From Burkholderiales bacterium (lineage in GTDB: Bacteria > Pseudomonadota > Gammaproteobacteria > Burkholderiales > JACMKV01): 11,536 nt of DNA. Location of the stretch: the NCBI GenBank assembly GCA_014379915.1, contig JACMKV010000360.1:1-11536 (forward strand), given 5' to 3'. Positions 1 through 6,957 of this stretch are shown here, piece after piece; position 1 is the stretch's first letter, and each line of letters starts with the position of its first letter. The position numbers and the translations under genes were made by a program. The notes beneath the pieces were generated by a model, which worked only from the letters and a program-made list of their open reading frames with translations, was not told the DNA's origin and did not search any database.

Positions 1-505
1 ATCTGTTCGTCGCCATCGACCGCACCTCGAAGCTGGCGTTCGCCCAGCTGGTCGACAAAGCCAACACCAGTACCGCCTCGGCCTTCCTCGCCGCGCTGGT
101 CGAAGCCGTGCCCTCCACAATCCACACCGTGCTGACCGATACTGGCATCCAGTTCGCCGACCTGCCCAAAAACCGCGCCGGCCCCACCGCGCTGCTCCGC
201 GGCCACCCCTTCGATCGCGTCTGCCGGCGATACGGCAGCGAGCATCGGCTGACCAAGCCTAATCATCCGTGGACCAACGGGCAGGTCGAGCGGATGAACC
301 GCACCATCCAGGACGCTACCGTCAAGCGCTACCACTACGACAGCTACCATCAACTCCGCGATCATCTTAAGCTCTTCATCGATGCCTACAATCACGCCCG
401 CAGGCTCAAGACCCTGCACGGACTCACGCCCTACGAATACGTCGCCAGGATCTGGATGCAGGAACCGCAACGATTCAAACTCAATGCGTACCGGGACTAA
501 ACACC
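1..505 (+). pseudogene. IS481-family transposase, 3' part (cut by window edge, frameshifted at its end)
   Basis: This is the catalytic and C-terminal part of a DDE transposase. It is open from the left window edge in the frame that starts at position 3. A first catalytic Asp lies in VAID (about 12-20), the second in LTDTG (about 135-149) and the Glu in NGQVERMNRT (about 276-305). The stretch HPWTNGQVERMNRT and the later RLKTLHGLTPYEYV are hallmarks of one IS481 subgroup, and the 49 residues between second Asp and Glu fit that subgroup as I remember it. The frame stops at 498-500, but the usual IS481 ending PGLNT is readable at 491-505 in the next frame, so a small indel lies just before 491. 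The original stop after PGLNT is lost at the junction with the next element. It is probably inactive. The left end is outside the window. Confidence 0.85.
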
Positions 506-835
506 TACTGGCGACGCAAACCGGCGGCCGGGCTGATCATGCATTCGGATCGGGGCGTGCAGTACGCCAGCGCCGGGCATCGCCAACTGATCGAACAATA
601 CCGGATGATTGCATCGATGAGTCGCAAGGCAAATTGCTGGGACAACAGCGTCATGGAAAGCTTCTTCAAGACGCTGAAGGTCGAGCGGATCCATCGGCTT
701 CGGTACGCAACACGCGCTCAGGCCAGGCTCGATCTGGTTGACTGGATCGAAGGGTTCTACAATTCGGAACGTTTGCATTCGTCGATCAATTGCCACTCAC
801 CAACGCAGTTCGAACGCAGCCTCACGGCCGCATGA
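506..835 (+). pseudogene. IS3-family transposase (OrfB) C-terminal remnant
   Basis: The frame reads YWRRKPAAGLIMHSDRG from 506 and runs to a TGA at 833-835, about 109 codons; complete IS3-family OrfB proteins are usually near 280. It holds the second catalytic Asp (HSDRG, 548-550) and the Glu (MESFF, 656-658) with exactly 35 residues between them, the DD(35)E spacing of retroviral-type integrase cores. The C-terminal signature NSERLHSSI is present. The first catalytic Asp and all upstream parts are missing because IS481-type sequence replaces them immediately upstream. By chance the IS481 ending PGLNT runs on in the same frame. An internal ATG at 539 gives an open frame but is not a natural start. 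Non-functional remnant. Confidence 0.88.
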
Positions 836-840
836 GTTGG

Positions 841-865
841 TGTACGTGAAAACAGGGCAGGGTCA
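841..865 (+). repeat. Probable right terminal inverted repeat of the IS3-family element
   Basis: Just after the IS3 stop codon the sequence ends in GGGCAGGGTCA at 865. Its complement starts TGACCCTGCCCTG, which resembles the TGA-starting terminal repeats of IS3-family elements as I remember them. The left partner is not in the window, so the end is assigned from position and appearance only. Confidence 0.5.
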
Positions 866-928
866 ACGTCCTGTTGAAGGTTATTGAATTTCTCAATACA
901 CCGTAAGCTTCTATACTTGCTGCCGATA

Positions 929-1918
929 ATGGAACTCGACACCTCGCCACTCGCATCGCCCGCCATCGCCCTTGCGCGGCGGGTTCTGGAAATCGAAGCA
1001 CAGGCAATCGTGGCGCTGACCGGCCGGCTCGATCAAGGCTTCCTGCAAGCTCTGCAAGTCATTCTGAATTGCACAGGCCGTGTCGTTGTCAGCGGCATGG
1101 GCAAATCGGGTCATATAGCGCGCAAAATCGCGTCGACAATGGCGAGCACCGGAACGCCCGCCTTTTTCGTGCATCCGGCGGAAGCCAGCCATGGCGATCT
1201 GGGTATGGTGACGCGCGACGATGTGTTGATCGCGCTATCGAATTCCGGTGAAAGCGCCGAACTGCTCGCGATTGTCCCGTTGATCAAGCGCAGGGGCGCC
1301 AAGCTGATCGCAATGACCGGCAATCCACGCTCGACACTCGCGCTGCAAGCCGACGCCCATCTCGATGCCGCGGTAGCCGAAGAAGCCTGCCCGCTCGGGC
1401 TCGCGCCGACCGCCAGCACGACGGCTGCGCTGGCGCTGGGCGATGCGTTGGCGATAGCGCTGCTCGACGCGCGCGGCTTCGGGGTCGACGATTTCGCGCG
1501 CTCGCATCCAGGGGGCGCACTCGGACGCAAGTTGCTGACTCGCGTCGCGGATGTCATGCGGACGGGAAATGCGATCCCCAAGGTTCCCGAAAACGCGCTG
1601 CTGTCGCAGGCGATACTCGAAATCTCGGAAAAAGGCATGGGCATGACGGCGATCGTCGATGTCGACGACCATGTAACAGGCATCTTTACCGACGGCGACC
1701 TGCGTCGCGCCCTGTCGCAGGTCATCGACTTGCGCCGCACTTCGGTTACTGACGTGATGAAGGCGAGTCCGAGGACCATCGCGCCTGACCGGCTTGCCGC
1801 GGAAGCGGTGCAACTGATGGATCAATTCAAAATCAATCAGCTGCTGGTTGTCGACGGCCAGCAGCTCCTAGTCGGCGCCTTGAATACCCATGATCTGCTG
1901 CGCGCCAAAGTGATCTGA
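929..1918 (+). CDS. kdsD: Arabinose-5-phosphate isomerase (KpsF/GutQ family)
   Basis: Converts ribulose-5-phosphate to arabinose-5-phosphate, the first step of Kdo synthesis for lipopolysaccharide; cytoplasmic. From ATG 929 the product is 329 residues, the usual family length. An SIS sugar-isomerase domain fills about residues 35-185 (SGMGKSGH, FFVHPAEASHGDLGM, SNSGES). Two CBS domains follow, about 205-265 and 270-329. Counting from this start puts Lys59, Glu111, Glu152 and His193 at the numbers reported for the catalytic residues of E. coli KdsD, which strongly supports the start. An in-frame TTG at 884 would add 15 unusual residues and is rejected. No clear Shine-Dalgarno sequence is visible. 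kdsC begins two bases after the stop, so the two are probably cotranscribed. IS remnants end about 60 bases upstream. Confidence 0.96.
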   Translation: MELDTSPLASPAIALARRVLEIEAQAIVALTGRLDQGFLQALQVILNCTGRVVVSGMGKSGHIARKIASTMASTGTPAFFVHPAEASHGDLGMVTRDDVLIALSNSGESAELLAIVPLIKRRGAKLIAMTGNPRSTLALQADAHLDAAVAEEACPLGLAPTASTTAALALGDALAIALLDARGFGVDDFARSHPGGALGRKLLTRVADVMRTGNAIPKVPENALLSQAILEISEKGMGMTAIVDVDDHVTGIFTDGDLRRALSQVIDLRRTSVTDVMKASPRTIAPDRLAAEAVQLMDQFKINQLLVVDGQQLLVGALNTHDLLRAKVI

Positions 1919-1920
1919 CG

Positions 1921-2445
1921 ATGCAAGCCATTTTTGAAAGAGCCAAACGTGTGCGGCTCATGATGTTCGACGTCGACGGCGTGCTGACCGATGGCAGCTT
2001 GTACATTTCGGACGCCGGCGAAGAATTCAAGGCGTTCAATACGCTCGACGGGCACGGTATGCGGATGTTGAAGGCGACGGGTGTTGAAATCGCAATCATC
2101 ACCGGCCGTACCGCGCGCTGTGTCGAAACACGCGCGACCAACCTCGGCATAGGCCTGCTGTATCAGGGCGTCGAAGACAAGCTCGCCGTCAGCGTGGAAT
2201 TGCAGGCGCGATTCAACCTGCGCGCCGATGAGGCAGCGTTCATGGGCGACGACCTTCCCGATCTGCCGGTAATGCGCCGCTGTGGGCTCGCGCTGACCGT
2301 GCCCGGGGCACCGGCGCTGATCAAGCAGCACGCGCACCACGTGACGTGCTGCGCCGGCGGCCGCGGCGCCGTTCGTGAAGTCTGCGAAATCCTGATGCAT
2401 GCGCAGGGCACTTACGACCAGGGCATCGCGATCTACCTGCAATGA
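1921..2445 (+). CDS. kdsC: 3-deoxy-D-manno-octulosonate 8-phosphate phosphatase
   Basis: Removes phosphate from Kdo-8-phosphate to give free Kdo; cytoplasmic, HAD superfamily of the cap-less tetrameric type. The 174-residue length is normal for KdsC. Motif I is FDVDGVLTDG, with nucleophile Asp17 and acid/base Asp19. ITGR (about 60-63) is the motif II region, Lys in VEDKLAV is the probable motif III lysine, and GDDLPDLPVM (about 109-118) carries the metal-binding acidic residues. The ATG lies two bases after the kdsD stop with no strong ribosome-binding site, which suggests translational coupling. The product acts in the same pathway as KdsD, and the adjacent lpt genes handle the lipopolysaccharide into which Kdo is built. 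Confidence 0.96.
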   Translation: MQAIFERAKRVRLMMFDVDGVLTDGSLYISDAGEEFKAFNTLDGHGMRMLKATGVEIAIITGRTARCVETRATNLGIGLLYQGVEDKLAVSVELQARFNLRADEAAFMGDDLPDLPVMRRCGLALTVPGAPALIKQHAHHVTCCAGGRGAVREVCEILMHAQGTYDQGIAIYLQ

Positions 2446-2482
2446 CGCACAAGTATTATTTGAATATGAGCTTGCCGGGCGC

Positions 2483-3055
2483 ATGATCCGGCGCTTGTCA
2501 TCGTGGTTTCCACTTGCGCTGCTCATCGCGCTGGCTGCCATCGCCTTCTGGCTCGAGTACACGGTGCAGCCGCCGATAACTGGCGGAAACGGCAAATTGC
2601 GCCACGACCCGGATTACATCATCGAAAATTTTTCGGCCTTGCGCATGGGCGAGGACGGCCACCCTCTGTACAAGCTGGCGGCCGACAAATTGATCCACTA
2701 CCCGGACGACGATACCTCGCATCTGCAGGAGCCGAACTTGGTTCATTACGATCCAGAAACCGCGCCGCTGCGCATCACTTCCGAAACGGCCCTCGTGACC
2801 AGCGATGGCGAGAACGCATACTTCTCGGACGATGTCAGAGTCATTCGCGAACCCTTCGCCGACAACAGCAAGCTCGTTATCACGACCGATTACCTGCACG
2901 TGATCCCCGACAAGAATTTCGCCAAGACCGACAAACCGGTGACCATCATCGATGCAAATACCACGATAAAAGCGGTTGGCTTAGAATTCGATAATGAAGC
3001 ACGCACGCTCAAATTGTTGTCGCGCGTGAATGGCCGTTATGAGCAACCAAGGTAA
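2483..3055 (+). CDS. lptC: Lipopolysaccharide export system protein LptC
   Basis: Inner-membrane-anchored periplasmic protein that receives lipopolysaccharide from the LptBFG ATP-binding-cassette complex and passes it to LptA. From ATG 2483 the product is 190 residues, the usual size. A short basic N-terminus (MIRRL) is followed by one membrane segment at about residues 8-24. The rest is an LptC-type beta-jellyroll region, for example the conserved-looking LRITSETALVTSDGENAYF and the end part TIKAVGLEFDNEARTLKLLSRVNGRYE. An in-frame ATG at 2399 would overlap kdsC and put 28 polar residues before the membrane segment, so 2483 is preferred. The gap after kdsC is 37 bases, and lptA starts four bases after the stop. 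Confidence 0.93.
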   Translation: MIRRLSSWFPLALLIALAAIAFWLEYTVQPPITGGNGKLRHDPDYIIENFSALRMGEDGHPLYKLAADKLIHYPDDDTSHLQEPNLVHYDPETAPLRITSETALVTSDGENAYFSDDVRVIREPFADNSKLVITTDYLHVIPDKNFAKTDKPVTIIDANTTIKAVGLEFDNEARTLKLLSRVNGRYEQPR

Positions 3056-3059
3056 GCGC

Positions 3060-3665
3060 ATGAAAAAACGGATCTGTTCGGCTGCCATGCCGGCTTTGCT
3101 CGCCTCTGTGCTGATCCTGGTATTGCAAGCCGTTGCGCATGCCGAACTTGGTGATAGCGACAAACCGGTCAACCTTGAAGCTGATCGCGTCAATATCGAT
3201 GATGCCAAGCAGGTCAGTGTCTTCGAAGGCAACGTCAAGCTGACTCAGGGGACGCTCGCGATTCAGGCCGACAAGATCGTCATCCGCCAGGACGGCTCAG
3301 GCTTTCAGCACGGCATCGCCTACGGCGGGCCAGTCATTTTCAAGCAAAAGCGCGAAGGCACGAACGAATTCATCGAAGGCTATGGCGAACGCGTCGAATA
3401 TGACGGCAAGTCGAACAAGATCGAGTTCTTTACCAAGGCGCGGGTGAAGCGCGGCGATGACGAAGTCCGCGGCAACTATATTTCTTACGACGCGGTTTCC
3501 GAGTCGTATCAAGTCAGAGGCGGCGGCAAGGAGGCGGCGACCGCGAATAACCCGCAGGGCCGCGTGCGCGCCGTAATACAACCAAAAAAACCGCCGACTG
3601 AGAACGCTGCGCCATCGTTACCTTTGAAGCCCGCGAACGGCATTGCGAATCCTCGCGAACAGTAA
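3060..3665 (+). CDS. lptA: Lipopolysaccharide transport periplasmic protein LptA
   Basis: Soluble periplasmic protein that forms the bridge carrying lipopolysaccharide between LptC and LptD. From ATG 3060 the product is 201 residues. A signal peptide covers about residues 1-27: MKKR, a hydrophobic core, then cleavage likely after AHA. The mature part matches the LptA/OstA N-terminal fold: DKPVNLEADRVNIDD, FEGNVKLTQGTLAIQADKI, and the C-terminal GRVRAVIQPKKP. The tail of about 30 residues is proline- and alanine-rich. The start is chosen because AAGG at 3049-3052 lies at a good distance and because the two upstream in-frame ATGs (3030, 3039) overlap lptC and spoil the signal peptide. A 126-base gap separates it from lptB. 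Confidence 0.94.
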   Translation: MKKRICSAAMPALLASVLILVLQAVAHAELGDSDKPVNLEADRVNIDDAKQVSVFEGNVKLTQGTLAIQADKIVIRQDGSGFQHGIAYGGPVIFKQKREGTNEFIEGYGERVEYDGKSNKIEFFTKARVKRGDDEVRGNYISYDAVSESYQVRGGGKEAATANNPQGRVRAVIQPKKPPTENAAPSLPLKPANGIANPREQ

Positions 3666-3713
3666 GATTTCGGCCGCTCGTAACGCGTACCAGCAAGACC
3701 GGGGCGGCGGGAG

Positions 3714-3738
3714 CGCGCTAGCCTGGCTGGATAGCGCG
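3714..3738 (+). other. Stem-loop in the lptA-lptB gap
   Basis: CGCGCTA at 3714-3720 pairs perfectly with TAGCGCG at 3732-3738 around an 11-base loop. No run of T follows, so it is not a standard intrinsic terminator. It may be an RNA processing or stability element, or chance in GC-rich sequence. The rest of the 126-base gap shows no gene. Confidence 0.35.
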
Positions 3739-3791
3739 GTGCCGCTTCGAATAACACCGACGCGCCGTTCCCATCGTTTTTCCCTGAATTC

Positions 3792-4514
3792 ATGAGTGAA
3801 CTCAAGGCCGATGGCCTGAAAAAGCGCTACAAGTCGCGTACTGTGGTCAAAGACGTGTCGCTCGAAGTCGCGAGCGGCGAAGTGGTCGGCCTGCTTGGGC
3901 CGAATGGCGCCGGGAAAACCACGTGTTTCTACATGATGGTCGGCCTTGTTCCGCTCGACGGCGGCGCTTTGTATCTGGATCAGCGAAATCTTGCGCGTAT
4001 GCCTATCCACAAGCGAGCGCGGCTCGGCCTGAGCTACCTGCCGCAGGAGGCATCGATCTTCCGCAGGTTAACGGTCGCCGAAAACATTCTCGCGGTGCTC
4101 GAACTGCAGAATTATCGCTCGGAGGAACTGCCGGGCAAGCTCGATCAACTACTGCACGATCTGAACGTCGAGCATTTGCGCGACAGCCCGGCGATCAGTT
4201 TGTCGGGCGGCGAGCGGCGCCGCGTCGAAATCGCACGCGCACTAGCGACCCAGCCGCGCTTCATTTTGCTCGATGAGCCTTTCGCCGGCGTTGACCCGAT
4301 CGCCGTGCTCGATATTCAGCGCATCATTCGCTTTCTGAAAGAGCGTGAAATCGGCGTTTTGATCACCGATCACAACGTGCGCGAGACGCTCGGCATCTGC
4401 GACCGCGCCTACATTATCAATGATGGCACGGTACTCGCTTCCGGTAAGCCGGACGAAATCGTTTATAATGAAAGCGTCCGCAAGGTCTATCTCGGAGAGC
4501 ATTTCAGGCTGTAG
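3792..4514 (+). CDS. lptB: Lipopolysaccharide export ABC transporter ATP-binding protein LptB
   Basis: ATPase subunit of the LptBFG complex, on the cytoplasmic face of the inner membrane, powering lipopolysaccharide extraction. The 240-residue length is normal. All ABC motifs are in order: Walker A GPNGAGKT (36-43), Q-loop Gln85, signature LSGGE (137-141), Walker B FILLDEP (157-163) with catalytic Glu162, and switch His194 in ITDHNVRE. The family-typical C-terminus VYNESVRKVYLGEHFRL is intact. ATG 3792 is preferred because MSELKADGLKKRY fits LptB proteins; no clear Shine-Dalgarno sequence precedes it (GAATTC adjoins the ATG). lptF and lptG are not in this window. rpoN follows after 70 bases. 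Confidence 0.97.
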   Translation: MSELKADGLKKRYKSRTVVKDVSLEVASGEVVGLLGPNGAGKTTCFYMMVGLVPLDGGALYLDQRNLARMPIHKRARLGLSYLPQEASIFRRLTVAENILAVLELQNYRSEELPGKLDQLLHDLNVEHLRDSPAISLSGGERRRVEIARALATQPRFILLDEPFAGVDPIAVLDIQRIIRFLKEREIGVLITDHNVRETLGICDRAYIINDGTVLASGKPDEIVYNESVRKVYLGEHFRL

Positions 4515-4584
4515 TTTTCGCGTACTCATCGCGCAGTTATCGCGCATCGACGCGGGCCGAGCGGCGGCGCACTAAAAAGACCCA

Positions 4585-6045
4585 ATGAAACACACGTTAC
4601 AACTCAGACTATCGCAACACCTGACCCTCACGCCGCAGCTACAGCAATCGATCCGGCTGCTGCAATTGTCGACTCTGGAATTGAATCAGGAACTCGAGCG
4701 CTTTCTCCAGGAAAATCCGCTGCTCGAACGCGACGACAGCACGCCCGACGAGCCGACGCCGCTTAAAGATAACCTGATGTCGCCGCCGGCCGACTCGACG
4801 ACGACCACGAGTACCGCCGAGACTTCCGAAAATACCGAAAACGCGGATTCGACGCCGCTCAACACGGATACGTCGGATCCGAACATGTTCGATGACGACA
4901 CGCCATCGTTCAATGGCCGCGATGACGGCGACGAAAGCGAATACCGGCAACTCGCGGCCGAAACCAGCAGTCTGCGCGAACATTTGCTTTGGCAACTGAA
5001 TTTGAGGCAGATGCCGGAGCGCGATCAACGCCTGGTCGGCGTGTTGATCGATGCGCTCGACGACGTCGGTTATCTGACCCAGGATCTGGAAGAGCTTGCT
5101 GCTATGCTGCCGGCCGAGCTCGAAATCGATCCGGTCGAACTTCAGATTGCGCTCAACCACTTGCAGCATCTCGACCCGGTCGGCGTCGGCGCACGCAACC
5201 TCGCCGAGTGCCTGAGTTTGCAACTCGCCGCATTGCCGCCCGATACGCCGTTTCTCGAAGAGGCGCGGATCACCGTAAAATCGCATTTACCGCTATTGGC
5301 CGGGCGCGATTTCGCCAAGCTAAAAAAGCTGTTGCGGCTGGACGATGACGGTTTGCGCGCTGTGCAATCGCTGATCGTCGGCCTGAATCCGCGGCCGGGT
5401 GGCGATTTCGCGCAACCCGAAACGCGCTACATCCTGGCCGATGTCGTCGTCAAAAAGATCAAAGGCGTGTGGTTGGCGGCGCTGAACCCCGACGCCATGC
5501 CCAAGCTGCGCGTGAACCGAATGTACGCTGACATCCTGCACCGCAATCGCGACGCCGGTTTCCAGCGCCTGGCCGGCCAGCTGCAGGAAGCGAAATGGTT
5601 GATCAAAAATGTCCAGCAGCGCTTCGATACTATCCTGCGCGTCTCGCAGGCAATCATTGACCGTCAGCGTCACTTTTTCGAGCACGGCGAAGTTGCGATG
5701 CGCCCCTTGGTGCTGCGCGAAATCGCCGAAATCCTCGATCTCCACGAATCGACCGTGTCGCGCGTGACGACGCAGAAATTCATGCTGACGCCGCGCGGTA
5801 TTTTCGAGTTGAAATATTTCTTCGGCAGCCATGTGGCGACCGAAACCGGCGGCGCTTGTTCGGCGACCGCGATCCGCGCCTTGATCAAACAGCTGGTCAG
5901 AGCTGAAGATCAAAAAAAGCCGCTATCCGACAGCCAGATTTCGGAAATCCTTTCGCAACAAGGCATCGTCATCGCGCGCCGGACGATCGCCAAGTATCGA
6001 GAGACCATGCAGATTCTTCCCGTCAATCTGCGTAAATGCATCTGA
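4585..6045 (+). CDS. rpoN: RNA polymerase sigma-54 factor
   Basis: Alternative sigma factor that directs RNA polymerase to -24/-12 promoters and needs AAA+ activators for opening. The product is 486 residues, close to the usual 470-500. Region I (about 1-45, LRLSQHLTLTPQLQQSIRLL) is the glutamine- and leucine-rich activator-interacting part. Region II (about 50-115) is a low-complexity acidic, Thr/Ser-rich linker. The core-binding domain follows (about 125-330). A helix-turn-helix around 385-410 includes ESTVSRVTTQKFMLTPRGIF, and the RpoN box ARRTIAKYRE lies at 464-473. Nothing essential is missing. The start has an A-rich stretch (AAAAAGA) just upstream and gives the canonical MKHTLQLRLSQ N-terminus. 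It sits between lptB and hpf as in many proteobacteria. Confidence 0.97.
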   Translation: MKHTLQLRLSQHLTLTPQLQQSIRLLQLSTLELNQELERFLQENPLLERDDSTPDEPTPLKDNLMSPPADSTTTTSTAETSENTENADSTPLNTDTSDPNMFDDDTPSFNGRDDGDESEYRQLAAETSSLREHLLWQLNLRQMPERDQRLVGVLIDALDDVGYLTQDLEELAAMLPAELEIDPVELQIALNHLQHLDPVGVGARNLAECLSLQLAALPPDTPFLEEARITVKSHLPLLAGRDFAKLKKLLRLDDDGLRAVQSLIVGLNPRPGGDFAQPETRYILADVVVKKIKGVWLAALNPDAMPKLRVNRMYADILHRNRDAGFQRLAGQLQEAKWLIKNVQQRFDTILRVSQAIIDRQRHFFEHGEVAMRPLVLREIAEILDLHESTVSRVTTQKFMLTPRGIFELKYFFGSHVATETGGACSATAIRALIKQLVRAEDQKKPLSDSQISEILSQQGIVIARRTIAKYRETMQILPVNLRKCI

Positions 6046-6057
6046 AAGGTCCAACCT

Positions 6058-6063
6058 GAGGAG
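6058..6063 (+). promoter_or_regulatory. Ribosome-binding site of hpf
   Basis: GAGGAG, six bases before the ATG at 6070, is the clearest Shine-Dalgarno sequence in the window. It fits a need for strong translation of a small ribosome-binding protein. Confidence 0.75.
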
Positions 6064-6069
6064 CCGAGT

Positions 6070-6396
6070 ATGAATTTAAGCCTGAGCGGTCGTCACCTCG
6101 ATATAACCCCGGCAATACGGGAATATGTCACTTCCAAGCTCGAACGCATCAGCCGGCATTTCGATCACGTGATCGACGTCAACGTGATTCTCTCGGTCGA
6201 GAAATTGCGCCAGAGCGCCGAAGCAAATGTACATGTGCGCGGCCACGATATCTTCGTCGCGTGCGATGATGCCGATATGTATGCGGCGATCGATGGGCTG
6301 ATCGACAAACTCGACCGCCGCATCATGAAACACAAAGAGAAAGATTTCGGTCATCGCAACGGCGAACCGCTGAAGCATCTCGTCGACCCCTCCTGA
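6070..6396 (+). CDS. hpf: Ribosome hibernation promoting factor, short form (YhbH/HPF family)
   Basis: Binds the 30S subunit and promotes inactive 100S ribosome dimers when growth slows. At 108 residues it is a short-form HPF without the C-terminal dimerisation domain of long HPF proteins. The fold is visible in the sequence: MNLSLSGRHLDITPAIREYV starts the first strand and helix, then VDVNVILSVEKLRQSAEAN and the basic second helix DKLDRRIMKHKEK. The start is fixed by GAGGAG six bases upstream. The gap to rpoN is 24 bases, so cotranscription is likely; in enterobacteria hpf is likewise the gene after rpoN. Confidence 0.93.
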   Translation: MNLSLSGRHLDITPAIREYVTSKLERISRHFDHVIDVNVILSVEKLRQSAEANVHVRGHDIFVACDDADMYAAIDGLIDKLDRRIMKHKEKDFGHRNGEPLKHLVDPS

Positions 6397-6438
6397 ACGT
6401 CGGGCTTTTGCCGCGCACCGCGTAGCCAGCGGGTTACT

Positions 6439-6452
6439 GGAGCCGTGGCTCC
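6439..6452 (+). other. Small hairpin in the ptsN leader
   Basis: GGAGCC (6439-6444) and GGCTCC (6447-6452) form a perfect six-base stem 19 bases before the ptsN ATG. The only Shine-Dalgarno-like GGAG in the region is inside this stem. There is no T-run, so it is not a terminator. A role in ptsN translation is speculative. Confidence 0.3.
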
Positions 6453-6471
6453 AAGCAGCTCTCTACGACCG

Positions 6472-6957
6472 ATGAATTTGATTGCAACTTTGCTGCCGGT
6501 GTCGAACATCGTCATCGAGCTCGACGTCAGCAGCAAGAAGCGCGTGTTCGAGCAGTTCGGCCTAATATTCGAAAACCAGCGAGACATTTCACGGAGCCAG
6601 GTTTTCGAAAGCCTGTTTGCCCGTGAAAAACTCGGCTCGACTGGTCTCGGTCAGGGCGTCGCCATCCCGCACGGCAGAATCAAAGGCTTGCGTGAGGCAG
6701 TGGCAGCGCTGGCGCGCGTGAAGGAGCCGGTTCCGTTCGACGCGCCTGATGGCAAGCCGGTCAAGCTGATTTTTGCATTGCTGGTCCCGGAACGCGCAAC
6801 CGACCTGCATTTGCAGATTCTGAGCGAGCTCGCGCAGATGTTCAGCGACAAAGCGTTTCGCGAAGCGCTGCTGACCGCGGACGATCCCAACGCAATTCAC
6901 AGCGCGATCAGCCAATGGCAACCTCATGCCCCAAGTCAGCGTAGCCCAGCTGGTTGA
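6472..6957 (+). CDS. ptsN: PTS IIA-like nitrogen regulatory protein EIIA-Ntr
   Basis: Terminal phosphoryl acceptor of the nitrogen phosphotransferase system; regulates rather than transporting sugar (known targets elsewhere include K+ transport). From ATG 6472 the product is 161 residues, near the usual 150-165. The phosphorylated histidine is His67 in GQGVAIPHGRI. The conserved region KLIFALLVPERATDLHLQILSEL follows. The in-frame GTG at 6445 would add nine residues not typical of the family, and MNLIATLLP matches PtsN starts, so 6472 is chosen. Its 3' end overlaps the start of hprK by 32 bases, which points to translational coupling. No EI-Ntr (ptsP) or NPr gene is in the window. Confidence 0.94.
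   Translation: MNLIATLLPVSNIVIELDVSSKKRVFEQFGLIFENQRDISRSQVFESLFAREKLGSTGLGQGVAIPHGRIKGLREAVAALARVKEPVPFDAPDGKPVKLIFALLVPERATDLHLQILSELAQMFSDKAFREALLTADDPNAIHSAISQWQPHAPSQRSPAG

Noticed and set aside
382..741. 119-codon plus-strand frame across the IS481/IS3 junction
   Set aside because: It is a shadow of two recognisable transposase frames and has no family features.
878..888. AGGTTATTGAA shared with the left end of the MITE-like element (7884-7894)
   Set aside because: Only 11 bases match and no partner end is found nearby, so a second copy cannot be claimed.
1111..1779. 222-codon minus-strand frame opposite kdsD
   Set aside because: Long antisense frames are common opposite GC-rich genes; the composition is Ser/Ala/Arg-rich and kdsD is certain.
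2399..2482. ATG 2399 as the lptC start
   Set aside because: It overlaps kdsC by 47 bases and puts 28 polar residues before the membrane anchor; ATG 2483 gives the normal LptC form.
4439..4469. TATAAT at 4464-4469 near the end of lptB as an rpoN promoter
   Set aside because: These bases encode the conserved LptB residues VYNE, and the only -35-like hexamer (TTCCGG) is 19 bases away and poor. An rpoN promoter here is possible but not supported.
6445..6471. GTG 6445 as the ptsN start
   Set aside because: The nine added residues are not typical of PtsN, and the spacing from GGAG is too short.
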